Source of the DNA: Rubrivivax sp.
GTDB taxonomy: Bacteria > Pseudomonadota > Gammaproteobacteria > Burkholderiales > Burkholderiaceae_C
Assembly: GCA_020852865.1 (NCBI GenBank)
Contig: JADYZZ010000070.1
Coordinates: forward strand, 1-64,000
DNA: 64,000 bases
Direction: 5' to 3'
In this document: positions 35,932 to 45,591 of the stretch, in pieces
Position numbering within the stretch: the first letter of the stretch is position 1
Layout: each line of letters begins with the position of its first letter
Made by a program: the position numbers and the translations under genes
Notes under the pieces: generated by a model
Databases searched by the model: none
What the model saw: the letters and a program-made list of their open reading frames with translations, nothing else
Told to the model about the DNA's origin: nothing

Positions 35932-38124
35932 ATGAGCAGCACGACCGCGCCCGACGACAAAGAGCTCGAGGCGCTCGAGCGCAAGTACGACCCCGAGATG
36001 CGCTTTCGCCCGCTGACGGCGAAGGCGGCGACGCTGGTCGGTGCGCTGCTCATCGTGCTGTCGAGCTTTCACTACTACACCGCCGGCTTCGGGCTGCTGC
36101 AGGAGATCACGCACCGCGGCGTGCACCTGGCCTTCGTGCTCGGCCTGGTCTGCCTCGTCTTCCCGCACCGCAAGGCGCTGCTCGAGCTGCCGGCGCAGGG
36201 GCGCTGGTGGACGCCCGGCGGCGTGCCCTGGTTCGACTGGCTGCTCGCGCTGGCGCTCGCCGCCTCGGTGCTGTACGTGCCGTGGATCTTCGACGACCTG
36301 GCGTTTCGCGTCGGCAACCCGGGCCTGCTGGACGTGGCGATGGGCTCGATCCTGCTCGTCGGCCTGCTCGAGGCGACGCGGCGCGCGATGGGCTGGCCGC
36401 TGCCGGTGATCGCGATCGTCTTCATCGTCTACGCGCTCGCAGGGCCGGCGTTCCCGGGCCTGCTCAAGCATGCCGGCGCGAGCTGGAGCCAGCTCGTCAA
36501 CCACCAGTACCTCACGAGCCAGGGCATCTACGGCGTCGCGCTGGGCGTGGTGGCGACCTACGTCTTTCACTTCGTGCTGTTCGGCGTGCTGGCCACGCGC
36601 ATCGGCCTGGGCCAGCTCTTCCTCGACGTGGCCTCGGCGATCGCCGGGCGCTACGCCGGCGGCCCGGCCAAGGTGAGCGTGTTCGGCTCGGCGATGTTCG
36701 GCATGCTCTCGGGCAGCTCGGTGGCCAACGCGGTGACGGTGGGCTCGCTCACGATCCCCGCGATGATCCGCGTCGGCTACAAGCGCGAGTTTGCCGGGGC
36801 CGTGGAAGCCGCCTCGTCGACCGGCGGCCAGATCACGCCGCCGGTGCTGGGCGCGGCGGCCTTCCTGATGATCGAGTTCCTCGCGGTGCCGTACCAGACG
36901 ATCATCGTGGCCGCCGCGGTGCCGGCCTTCATGCATTTCTTCGGCGTGTTCATGCAGGTGCACTTCGAGGCCAAGCGCTTCGGGCTGCGCGGCCTCACGC
37001 CCGAGGAGATGCCGCGTCTGCGGGCGAGCCTGCGCGAGCGCTGGCCGACGCTCGTCCCGCTCGTGCTGTTGATCGACATCCTCGTGAGCGGGCGCACGCC
37101 GTATCTGGCGGCCTTCGCCGGGATCTCGTCGTGTGCGATCGTCGGCCTGACGACGCGCGCGCGCGGCAACACGCCGCGCCACTGGGCGCTTTTCGCCTTC
37201 GGCCACGCGCTGCTGCTCGCGCTGGTGTTCGGCGGCATCGAGAGCCAGGCGGTGCGGCTCGCGATCTTCGGCGTCGGCCTGGTCGGCATCGCGCTGGCCG
37301 TCCAGCGCTGGCGGCTCGAGGGGCGCATCGGCCTGGCGGCCTTCGTCGAGTCGTTCAGCACCGGCGCCAAGTACGCGCTGGCCGTCGGCGCGGCGGCGGC
37401 CACGGTGGGCATCGTGATCGGCGTCGTCACGCTCACCGGTGTCGGGTTCAAGCTGAGCATGCTCATCACCGGCGCCGCGCAGGCCGTGGCCGGCGGCGCC
37501 GCGCCGCTGCTGCCCGCGGCACTGGCCGACCCGCAGGCGATGACGCTGTTCGTCGCACTGGCGATGACGGGCGTGGTGTGCATCCTGCTCGGCTGCGGCA
37601 TCCCGACCACGGCCAACTACATCATCATGGTCACGGTGGCGGCGCCGACGCTGGTGCAGCTGGGCGTGCAGCCGCTCGTCGCGCACTTCTTCGTCTTCTA
37701 CTACGGCGTGCTGGCCGACATCACGCCGCCGGTGGCGCTGGCGGCCTATGCGGCGGCGGGCATGGCGGGCTCGGATCCGTTCAAGACCGGCAACATGGCG
37801 TTCCGCCTCGGGCTGGCCAAGGCCCTGGTGCCCTTCGTATTCGTGTTCTCGCCTTCGCTGCTGATCGTCGCCAAGGGCTTCACGCTCTACGACTTCACGC
37901 TCACCTTCGTCGGCTGCGTGCTCGGCATCGTGATGCTGGCTGCCGCGCTGTCGCGGTTCTTCCTGGTCGAGATGTCGCGCGCCGAGCAGGGGCTGTGCCT
38001 CGTCGCGGCACTGCTGCTGATCGCCCCCGGCCTCGTGCCCACGCTCGTCGGCGCGGCCTGCGCGGTGCCGATCCTGCTGCGGCATCTGGCGGCGCGTCGG
38101 CGCTTGCGCACGGCCGCCGCGTAG
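35932..38124 (+). CDS. TRAP transporter fused permease (4TM+12TM)
   Basis: 730 aa multi-TM; GMLSGSSVANAVTVGSLTIPAMIRVGYKREFAGAVEAASSTGGQITPPVLGAAAFLM. Confidence 0.94.
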   Translation: MSSTTAPDDKELEALERKYDPEMRFRPLTAKAATLVGALLIVLSSFHYYTAGFGLLQEITHRGVHLAFVLGLVCLVFPHRKALLELPAQGRWWTPGGVPWFDWLLALALAASVLYVPWIFDDLAFRVGNPGLLDVAMGSILLVGLLEATRRAMGWPLPVIAIVFIVYALAGPAFPGLLKHAGASWSQLVNHQYLTSQGIYGVALGVVATYVFHFVLFGVLATRIGLGQLFLDVASAIAGRYAGGPAKVSVFGSAMFGMLSGSSVANAVTVGSLTIPAMIRVGYKREFAGAVEAASSTGGQITPPVLGAAAFLMIEFLAVPYQTIIVAAAVPAFMHFFGVFMQVHFEAKRFGLRGLTPEEMPRLRASLRERWPTLVPLVLLIDILVSGRTPYLAAFAGISSCAIVGLTTRARGNTPRHWALFAFGHALLLALVFGGIESQAVRLAIFGVGLVGIALAVQRWRLEGRIGLAAFVESFSTGAKYALAVGAAAATVGIVIGVVTLTGVGFKLSMLITGAAQAVAGGAAPLLPAALADPQAMTLFVALAMTGVVCILLGCGIPTTANYIIMVTVAAPTLVQLGVQPLVAHFFVFYYGVLADITPPVALAAYAAAGMAGSDPFKTGNMAFRLGLAKALVPFVFVFSPSLLIVAKGFTLYDFTLTFVGCVLGIVMLAAALSRFFLVEMSRAEQGLCLVAALLLIAPGLVPTLVGAACAVPILLRHLAARRRLRTAAA

Positions 38125-38214
38125 CCGAGGGCAGGCGCCCGGTCGTCGGCGCGCGAGCGTCGGCGCGCGCGCGACGCTAAGATGCCCGCGCGCGGGCCTC
38201 GCACGGAGACGCCG

Positions 38215-39861
38215 ATGAACCTCTACGAGCAGCACCTGGACCGCAACGCGGCCAACTACGCGCCGCTCACGCCGGTCGCCTTCGTCGAGCGCAGCGCCGA
38301 GGTCTTCGGCGACCTGCCTGCGGTGGTGCACGGCGCGCGCCGCTGCAGCTGGCGCGCCACGCGCGAGCGCTCGGCACGGCTGGCCGCGGCGCTGGCGGCG
38401 CTCGGCGTCGGGCGCGGCAGCAGCGTGAGCACGATGCTGGCGAACACGCCCGAGATGGTGGAAGCGCACTACGCGGTGCCGGCGCTGGGCGCCGTGCTCA
38501 ACACGCTGAACACGCGGCTCGACGCGGCGCTCATCGCCTGGCAGATGAACCACTGCGAGGCCGCGGTGCTGCTCACCGACCGCGAGTTCGCGCCGACGAC
38601 GAGCGCGGCGCTGCGTCTGCTGCGCGAGCAGCACGGCCGCGAGGTCATCGTCGTCGACGTCTGCGACAGCGAATACGCCGGCCCGGGCGAGCGGCTCGGC
38701 GCGCACGAGTACGAGGCGCTGCTCGCGGCGCACGCGCCGCTGGCGCGCCTGCAAGGGCCGCGCGACGAATGGGACGCCATCGCCGTGAGCTACACCAGCG
38801 GCACCACCGGCGACCCGAAGGGTGTGGTCACGCACCACCGCGGCGCCTACCTGAACGCGGTGTGCAACGCCGTGACCTGGAACCTGCCGCATTTCCCGCG
38901 CTACCTGTGGACGCTGCCGATGTTCCACTGCAACGGCTGGTGCTTCCCTTGGACGGTGGCCATGGTCGCCGGCACCCACGTGTGCCTGCGCCGCGTCGAG
39001 GCCCAGGCCATCCTCGAGGCGATGCGCCGGCACGGCGTCACGCATTACTGCGCCGCGCCGATCGTGCACAACCTGATCATCGACGCGCCGCCGGCGTGGC
39101 GCGAGGGCATCGACCAGCCGGTGCACGGCATGGTGGCGGGCGCCGCACCGCCGGCGGCCATGATCGAGGGCATGGCGAAGATCGGTTTTCGCATCAACCA
39201 TGTCTACGGGCTGACCGAGACCTACGGTCCGGCCGCGGTGGCGGCGCAGCAACCCGACTGGGAAGACCGCATGCTGGCCGAGCAGACCCGTCTCGTCGGC
39301 CGCCAGGGCGTGCGCTACGTGCTGCAGGAGGGCATGGCGGTGCTCGACCCGCAGACGATGCAGCCGATGCCGGCCGACGGCACCACGATGGGCGAGATCA
39401 TGTTCCGCGGCAACATCGTGATGAAGGGCTACCTGAAGAACCCCGCGGCCACCGACAAGGCCTTCGCCGGCGGCTGGTTCCACACCGGTGACCTGGCGGT
39501 GCTCGAGCCCGACCGCTACGTGAAGATCAAGGACCGCAGCAAGGACGTCATCATCTCGGGCGGCGAGAACATCAGTTCGATCGAGGTCGAGGACGCGCTC
39601 TATCGCCACCCGGCGGTGCTGGCCTGCGCGGTGGTGGCGCGGCCGGACCCGAAGTGGGGCGAGACGCCCCTGGCCTACGTCGAGACCAGGCCCGATGCCC
39701 GGGTGACGGCGGCCGAGCTGATCGCGCATTGCCGGGGGCTGCTGGCCGGCTACAAGCTGCCGCGCGAGATCCGCTTCGAGCCCATCCCCAAGACCAGCAC
39801 CGGCAAGATCCAGAAATTCCAGCTGCGCGAGCGCGCCCGCAGCGCCGCCGCGATCGAGTAG
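38215..39861 (+). CDS. Acyl-CoA synthetase (AMP-forming)
   Basis: SYTSGTTGDPKGVVTHHRGAYLNAV; GLTETYGPAAV; YKLPREIRFEPIPKTSTGKIQKFQLRE. Confidence 0.94.
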   Translation: MNLYEQHLDRNAANYAPLTPVAFVERSAEVFGDLPAVVHGARRCSWRATRERSARLAAALAALGVGRGSSVSTMLANTPEMVEAHYAVPALGAVLNTLNTRLDAALIAWQMNHCEAAVLLTDREFAPTTSAALRLLREQHGREVIVVDVCDSEYAGPGERLGAHEYEALLAAHAPLARLQGPRDEWDAIAVSYTSGTTGDPKGVVTHHRGAYLNAVCNAVTWNLPHFPRYLWTLPMFHCNGWCFPWTVAMVAGTHVCLRRVEAQAILEAMRRHGVTHYCAAPIVHNLIIDAPPAWREGIDQPVHGMVAGAAPPAAMIEGMAKIGFRINHVYGLTETYGPAAVAAQQPDWEDRMLAEQTRLVGRQGVRYVLQEGMAVLDPQTMQPMPADGTTMGEIMFRGNIVMKGYLKNPAATDKAFAGGWFHTGDLAVLEPDRYVKIKDRSKDVIISGGENISSIEVEDALYRHPAVLACAVVARPDPKWGETPLAYVETRPDARVTAAELIAHCRGLLAGYKLPREIRFEPIPKTSTGKIQKFQLRERARSAAAIE

Positions 39862-39880
39862 CGAACGACAAGGAGCTTCG

Positions 39881-40657
39881 ATGGAAACCGAACCCCTGGT
39901 GCGGCACGAGCGCGACGCGCGCGGCGTCGTCACGCTCACCCTGAACCGGCCGCAGGCCTTCAACGCGCTCTCGGAGGGCATGATCGCCGCGCTGCACGCG
40001 GCGCTCGAGCGCGCCGGGGCCGACGAGGCGGCGCGCGTGGTCGTCATCCGGGGCAGCGGCAAGGCCTTCTGCGCCGGCCACGACCTCAAGGAGATGCGCG
40101 CCGCGCCTTCGCTCGCCTACTACGAGCGGCTGTTCGCCGATTGCGCGCGCATGATGCTGGCGATCCAGAAGCTGCCGCTGCCGGTGATCGCGCGCGTGCA
40201 CGGCATCGCCACGGCCGCCGGCTGCCAGCTGGTGGCGATGTGCGATCTGGCGCTGGCCGCGCGCGAGGCGAAGTTCGCGGTGAGCGGCGTCAACCTCGGC
40301 CTGTTCTGCTCGACGCCGAGCGTGGCGCTGGCGCGCAACCTGCCGCGCAAGGCGGCCTTCGAGATGCTGGTGACGGGCGACTTCATCGACGCCGAGGAGG
40401 CGCGCGCCAAGGGCCTGGTCAACCACGTGGTCGACGCCGCGCAGCTCGACGCCGAGGTCGACGCGCTCGCGGCGCGCATCGTCGGCAAGCCGCGCGTGGC
40501 CATCGCGCTGGGCAAGGCGCTGTTCTATCGCCAGCTCGAGCAGGGCATCGCCGCGGCCTACGCCGATGCCGGCAGCACGATGGCCTGCAACATGATGGAC
40601 GCGAGCGCGCTCGAGGGCGTGCAGGCCTTCATCGACAAGCGCAAGCCGAACTGGTGA
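39881..40657 (+). CDS. Enoyl-CoA hydratase/isomerase family protein
   Basis: LTLNRPQAFNALSEGM, GKAFCAGHDLKEM, crotonase fold. Confidence 0.93.
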   Translation: METEPLVRHERDARGVVTLTLNRPQAFNALSEGMIAALHAALERAGADEAARVVVIRGSGKAFCAGHDLKEMRAAPSLAYYERLFADCARMMLAIQKLPLPVIARVHGIATAAGCQLVAMCDLALAAREAKFAVSGVNLGLFCSTPSVALARNLPRKAAFEMLVTGDFIDAEEARAKGLVNHVVDAAQLDAEVDALAARIVGKPRVAIALGKALFYRQLEQGIAAAYADAGSTMACNMMDASALEGVQAFIDKRKPNW

Positions 40658-40739
40658 GGCAGGGGCTGCTGCGGGGTGCGCGGCGCGACGCCGGCGCCGG
40701 CTCCTGCAGCGACCCCGCGCGATGCTTCGGCAGCCCTCC

Positions 40740-41585
40740 ATGACCGCCCAGACCGCAGCCGACGAACTCAGACGCTGGATCGTCGCCCGGGCCGAGACCG
40801 GCAGCGGGCCGCAGGAGCTGCTCGCGGCGATGGTGCGCAGCGGCTGGGACGAGGCGCTGGCGGCGGCGGCTCTCGAGCATGTGCTCACCGCGCGGCTGGC
40901 GCAACGGCAGCCGCAGCACGAAGCGCCGCCGCCCTCGGCCGCGGTGCCCGAGCCGGCGCGCGGCACCGCCTTGCAGGCCGGCGGACGCATGGTTCAGGTG
41001 CTGGCGGCGATGACGCTGCCGCGCGCGGTGCTGTTCGGCGGGTTGCTCGACGGCGACGAATGCCGCGCCCTCGTCGCGCTCGCGCGGCCGCGGCTCGAGC
41101 GCTCGCAGACCGTCGACAACGCCACCGGCGGCAACGAGGTCAACGCGGCGCGCACGAGCGAGGGCATGTTCTTCGAGCGCGGCGAGACGCCGCTCCTGGC
41201 CGCCATCGAAGCGCGCATCGCCGAACTCGTGCGCTGGCCGGTCGAGCGCGGCGAAGGCATCCAGGTGCTGCGCTACCGCCCCGGCGCCGAGTACCGCCCG
41301 CACCACGACTACTTCGATCCGGCACACCCAGGCACCGCACGCATCGTCGAGCGCGGCGGCCAGCGCGTGGCCACCGTCGTGATGTACCTCGAGGCGCCGT
41401 CGGCCGGCGGCGCGACCACCTTTCCCGAGGTCGGCTTCGAAGTGACGCCGGTGCGCGGCAACGCGCTGTTCTTCAGCTACGCGCGTGCCCACCCTGCCGG
41501 CAAGACGCTGCACGGCGGCGCGCCGGTGACCGCCGGCGAGAAGTGGGTGGCGACCAAGTGGCTGCGCGAGCGGGCGTTTGTCTGA
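40740..41585 (+). CDS. 2OG-Fe(II) oxygenase (prolyl 4-hydroxylase-like)
   Basis: RYRPGAEYRPHHDYFDP (HxD), GATTFPEVG, GNALFFSYARAHPAGKTLHGGAPVTAGEKWVATKWLRE. Confidence 0.88.
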   Translation: MTAQTAADELRRWIVARAETGSGPQELLAAMVRSGWDEALAAAALEHVLTARLAQRQPQHEAPPPSAAVPEPARGTALQAGGRMVQVLAAMTLPRAVLFGGLLDGDECRALVALARPRLERSQTVDNATGGNEVNAARTSEGMFFERGETPLLAAIEARIAELVRWPVERGEGIQVLRYRPGAEYRPHHDYFDPAHPGTARIVERGGQRVATVVMYLEAPSAGGATTFPEVGFEVTPVRGNALFFSYARAHPAGKTLHGGAPVTAGEKWVATKWLRERAFV

Positions 41586-41711
41586 GTGCCTGTGAAGACA
41601 TGAATCGCGCGCCCCGCAGGGCTCGATGGCCCATCGATCGCGCGTCCCGCGCCCCGACCTTCCTGCCGGTTTGGCGGCCGCAGCCGCACCCGGCACGCGT
41701 CCGGCGTGTGA

Positions 41712-42458
41712 TCAGGCTCCCCGGCGCGCCGCCGGCGCCACCGAAGCCCCTTGAATGCCGTGCCGCGCGAGCGCCGCGGCAACGAAGCCTCCGGCCTTGA
41801 GGTCTTCCACGAATTCGGCCAGCCAGGCCGCTGCCGCGCTGCCGCGGCTGACCGGCAGCCCCATCGCCTGCTGGATGAGCATGAAGCGGCCGGGCAGCAG
41901 CCGCAGGCCGCCGAGCCGGCGCGCGTCGGCCTCGAGCTGCTGGCGCACGCCGGCGGCGACGTCGGCGTGTGCGGCGACGAAGTGCTCGACGACGGCCGGC
42001 GAGCTGGGTGCGCGCTCGATCGTGGCCGCGTGCAGCGTGCGCGTGAGGAAGAGGTCGTAGGCGCTGCCCCGGCCCACCACGACGCGCCGGCCGGGGCGGT
42101 CGACCTCGGCGTTGTCGGCCAGCGGCGAATCGGCGCGCACGAGATACGCGCCTTCGATCAGCACATAGGGCGCGCTGAACGCGATGCCCTCGCCGCGCAG
42201 CGGGTCGACGGCGAAGAAGCCGACGTCGGCGCGCTCCTCGCGCACCGCCTGCACCGACTGGGCCGCCGTGTCGAAGACGACGAACGCGACGGCGCGCTCC
42301 AGCCGGCGCGCCAGCTCGCGCGCCATGTCGACCGACACGCCGCCCGGCGCGCCGCCGCCTGCGCCGGCGTGGGCGAGGATCGGGTTGCCCAGGTTGATCG
42401 AAGCGCGCAGCGCGCCGGCGGGCGCGAAGAGGGCGGCGATGTCGGCGGTCGATGTCAT
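41712..42458 (-). CDS. Solute-binding-protein-fold (bacterial SBP family 3-like) protein lacking a signal peptide
   Basis: LRASINLGNPILAHA..GVSVDMARELARRL..VGFFAVDPLRGEGIAFSAPYVLIEGAYLV; N-terminus MTSTADIAALFAPAGALRAS is not signal-like. Confidence 0.8.
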   Translation of the reverse strand: MTSTADIAALFAPAGALRASINLGNPILAHAGAGGGAPGGVSVDMARELARRLERAVAFVVFDTAAQSVQAVREERADVGFFAVDPLRGEGIAFSAPYVLIEGAYLVRADSPLADNAEVDRPGRRVVVGRGSAYDLFLTRTLHAATIERAPSSPAVVEHFVAAHADVAAGVRQQLEADARRLGGLRLLPGRFMLIQQAMGLPVSRGSAAAAWLAEFVEDLKAGGFVAAALARHGIQGASVAPAARRGA

Positions 42459-42472
42459 GGTCGGGTCTCGGC

Positions 42473-42532
42473 GCGGGTCGATGCGGGTCGATGCGGGTCG
42501 GTGCGGGTCGGTGCGGGTCCGTGCGGGTGCGC
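42473..42532. repeat. 10-bp tandem repeat array in 5' leader of the SBP-fold gene
   Basis: GCGGGTCGAT x2, GCGGGTCGGT x2, GCGGGTCCGT, degenerate GCGGGTGCGC. Confidence 0.93.
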
Positions 42533-42635
42533 CGCGCAAGGATAGCGAGGGCGCCGCCCGCATGTCCCCGGCATTGACGCCGGACGATGCGACGCGGCCG
42601 CTGCGCGGCCGGGCTCCGCCTGCGTGCCGCCGGCT

Positions 42636-43859
42636 TCAGCCGAGCACGCCTGCGGCGCGCAGGTGCTCGATCTGCACGGCGTCGAGCGCGAGCTTTTCCT
42701 GCAGCACCTCGGCGCCATGCTCGCCCAGCGCGGGCAGCAGCGGCCGCGCCTGCGTCGGCGTGCGGCTCAGACGGAACGGCTGGTTCGCGCACTTGAAGCG
42801 GCCCGCGCCCGTACCCAGCTCGGCGAGAAAGCCGCGCGCGGCCAGCTGCGGGTCGGCCATCGCCTCGGCCACGCTGCGGTAACGGCTGCAGGGCACGCCG
42901 GCGGCCATCAGCAGGCGCTCGCATTCCGCGCCGCTGCGCTGCGCCGTCCAGCCCTCGATGAGCTGCAGCAATTCACCCCAGTTCGACTCCTTGGCGGCCA
43001 GCGTCGCGAAGCGCGGATCGCCCTTGGCCTCGGGGTGGCCGATGACGTCGAACAGCGCCTCCTGGTTCTTCGGCGTCACCGCGGCCACCATGACCCAGCC
43101 GTCGGCGGCGCGCACGGGCTCGTAGAGCTGGCGCCGCGCGTGCGGCGGGAACTGCGCGGCCAGCATCTCGTACACCAGCATGCCGAGCACGGAGTCGAGC
43201 AGCGCGACGTCGACATGCTGGCCGCGGCTGCTGCGTTCGCGCTCGTACAGCGCCAGCTGGATGGCGCCGAAGGCGTAACTCGCGCCCAGCACGTCGGCGA
43301 GGAAGATGCCGTTGTTGAGCGGCCGCTCAGCGTCGCGCTGGTAGCCGGCGTTCGCCAGCTCGTAGCCGCTGGCGGCGTGGATCACCGGGGCGTAGGCCGG
43401 CGCCGCGGCGCGCGGACCGCTCTGCCCGAAACCCGAGATCGACGCGTACACGAGGCGCGGGTTGAGCTCGGCCAGCGTGCCGTAGTCCAGCCCCAGGCGC
43501 TGCATCACGCCGGGGCGGAAGTTCTCGACGAGCACGTCGCACTGCAGGGCCAGCGCGCGTGCGATGCGCCGGCCCTCCTCCTGGCCGAGGTCGAGCACGA
43601 CGCTGCGCTTGCCGCAGTTGAGCGAGCCGAAGTAGGTGCTGATCCCGCCGCGCAGCGGCGCGCGCTGGCGCGACATGTCGCCCTCGGGCGGCTCGATCTT
43701 GACAACGTCGGCGCCGGCGTCGGCCAGCATGCGCGTGCACATCGGACCCGACATCACGATGGTGAAGTCGAGCACCTGCAGGCCCGCCAGCGCGCCGCTG
43801 GCGTGGGCCGCTGCCGCCGGCGCTGCGATGGCGGCATCCCGAGCTTGACCCGAATTCAT
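42636..43859 (-). CDS. CaiB/BaiF family CoA-transferase
   Basis: LAGLQVLDFTIVMSGPMCTRMLADAGADVVKIEPPEGD; RSVVLDLGQEEGRRIARAL; DVLVENFRPGVMQRLGLDY. Confidence 0.95.
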   Translation of the reverse strand: MNSGQARDAAIAAPAAAAHASGALAGLQVLDFTIVMSGPMCTRMLADAGADVVKIEPPEGDMSRQRAPLRGGISTYFGSLNCGKRSVVLDLGQEEGRRIARALALQCDVLVENFRPGVMQRLGLDYGTLAELNPRLVYASISGFGQSGPRAAAPAYAPVIHAASGYELANAGYQRDAERPLNNGIFLADVLGASYAFGAIQLALYERERSSRGQHVDVALLDSVLGMLVYEMLAAQFPPHARRQLYEPVRAADGWVMVAAVTPKNQEALFDVIGHPEAKGDPRFATLAAKESNWGELLQLIEGWTAQRSGAECERLLMAAGVPCSRYRSVAEAMADPQLAARGFLAELGTGAGRFKCANQPFRLSRTPTQARPLLPALGEHGAEVLQEKLALDAVQIEHLRAAGVLG

Positions 43860-43887
43860 TGGTTACGCTAGATTTTCGAGTGATACT
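43859..43887 (+). promoter_or_regulatory. Candidate sigma70-like promoter/operator in caiB-like/TRAP divergent region
   Basis: TTGGTT - 17 nt - GATACT in an AT-richer island, within an imperfect dyad (GGTTACGCTAG ... CTAGAGCAAACC). Confidence 0.45.
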
Positions 43888-44029
43888 AGAGCAAACCGTG
43901 GCTCGATGTCCCGGCCGGCGCCGCACCGGGCCCTGCGGCGGCCGGTGCGGCGGCCGTGCGGCCGTGCCGACCGGTCCTCGCTGCCGCGCGGCCTGCGGCG
44001 CTTCATCCGGCCAATGCAAAGGAGATGAC

Positions 44030-45079
44030 ATGCAAGCGATCCTGCGCGTCTTCGCGTTCCTGCTGGTCCAGCTGGGTGTCGCCCTGCCCGGCACCGGCTT
44101 CGCCCAGCAGCCTGCGGCCGCCAGTCCGATCGTCCTGAGGAAGGCCGACTTCGGCCCCGCCACGCAGACCCGGACCACGCTGTCGATGTGGTGGGCCAGG
44201 GAGCTCGAGCAGCGCAGCCAGGGTCGGGTGAAGGTGCAGTACTTCCCGGCCGACTCGCTGGTCAAGGCGAGCGACGTGTTCGAGGCCACGCGCTCGGGCG
44301 TGGTCGACATCGGCATCTGGGTGCAGGCCTACAACCCGGCCGTCTCGCCGCTGTCGGCGGTCTTCACGCTGCCCGGCATCAGCCCGAACTTCCGGCCGGC
44401 GGTGCTGGCCGCCAGCGAGCTGATGTTCGACTCGCCGTTCTCGTTCTTCCGCGACGAGCTGCGCCGGCTCGGCGTCGAGCCGCTGTACGTCTGGGGCGTG
44501 GCCGATCAGGAACTGATCGGCACCCGGCCGCTGACCGGCATCGGCGCGCTCAAGGGACTCAAGGTGCGGGTGATCGGACGCGAGTGGCCCAAGCTGATGA
44601 GCGAATTCGGCGCCGTTCCCGTCACGCTGCCCTGGCCCGAGGTCTACGAAGCGCTGGGGCGCGGCACGCTCGACGCCAACATGGGCTTCATCACGGCCAA
44701 CTGGGACAGCAAGCTCTACGAGGTGGCCAAGCAGCACACGCGCATCCGGCTGGGCGCGGCGGCCGGGCCGCTGGCGATCATGAACAAGGCGGCCTGGGAC
44801 AAGCTGCCCGACGACGTCAAGGCCATCGTCCGCCAGCTCGCGCGCGAGTTCCCGGACAAGCTGGCCGATCTGTACGAGCGGGAAGTCGACAAGGCCGTCA
44901 AGGAGATGGAGGGCAAGGGCGTCAAGTTCTACGCCTGGCCGCAGGGCGATCGCGACAAGCTGCAGGCGGCGATGGAAGCCCTGTGGCAGGGCTGGGCCGT
45001 AGAGCAGGAGGCCAAGGGCCTGCCGGCGCGCGAAGCGTTGCGCCAGTACCTCGCGCTGCTGAAGAAGCACACGCGGTGA
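44030..45079 (+). CDS. TRAP transporter substrate-binding protein (DctP family)
   Basis: Signal peptide; VLRKADFGPATQTRTTLSMWWARELEQRSQGRVKVQYFPADSLVKASDVFEATRSGVVDIG. Confidence 0.92.
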   Translation: MQAILRVFAFLLVQLGVALPGTGFAQQPAAASPIVLRKADFGPATQTRTTLSMWWARELEQRSQGRVKVQYFPADSLVKASDVFEATRSGVVDIGIWVQAYNPAVSPLSAVFTLPGISPNFRPAVLAASELMFDSPFSFFRDELRRLGVEPLYVWGVADQELIGTRPLTGIGALKGLKVRVIGREWPKLMSEFGAVPVTLPWPEVYEALGRGTLDANMGFITANWDSKLYEVAKQHTRIRLGAAAGPLAIMNKAAWDKLPDDVKAIVRQLAREFPDKLADLYEREVDKAVKEMEGKGVKFYAWPQGDRDKLQAAMEALWQGWAVEQEAKGLPAREALRQYLALLKKHTR

Positions 45080-45591
45080 GCGGCGCGGGCCTGTTCGGGC
45101 GGGCGCTGGCGCGCGGCCGGCGCTGGCTCGCGCTGGGCTCAAACCTCGCGCTGCTCGCCATCATGCTCGGCGTCAGCGTCGACACGACGCTGCGCTACTT
45201 CGCCAACCGTCCGATCGCCGGCATGCTCGAGGGCGTCGAGCTGCTGCTCGTGTTCGCGGTCTTCGCGGGCCTGGCGCAGACGCAGGCCGAGGGCGGCAAC
45301 ATCGCGATCGAAGTGCTCACCGAGCGGCTGCACGGCCGCGCGCTGGCCTGCGTGCGTGCGTTCACCGCGCTCGTGGCGTTCGCCCTTTTCGCGACGATGA
45401 CCTGGGCCACGGGCGCCTACGCCTGGCGCAGCTGGCGCATGGGCGAGTACTCGGCCGGCCTGATCGCCTTTCCGATCTACCCGTCGCGCTGCATCGTCGC
45501 CATCGGCTGCTTCGTGCTGTGCCTGCAACTGCTGCACACGCTGCTGACGGCGTTGCGGGGTCTGTTCGGCGTGCGCGCAGAGGACGCATGA
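45076..45591 (+). CDS. TRAP transporter small permease (DctQ family)
   Basis: 4-TM protein; GTG start overlapping dctP-like stop (GTGA). Confidence 0.88.
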   Translation: MSGAGLFGRALARGRRWLALGSNLALLAIMLGVSVDTTLRYFANRPIAGMLEGVELLLVFAVFAGLAQTQAEGGNIAIEVLTERLHGRALACVRAFTALVAFALFATMTWATGAYAWRSWRMGEYSAGLIAFPIYPSRCIVAIGCFVLCLQLLHTLLTALRGLFGVRAEDA

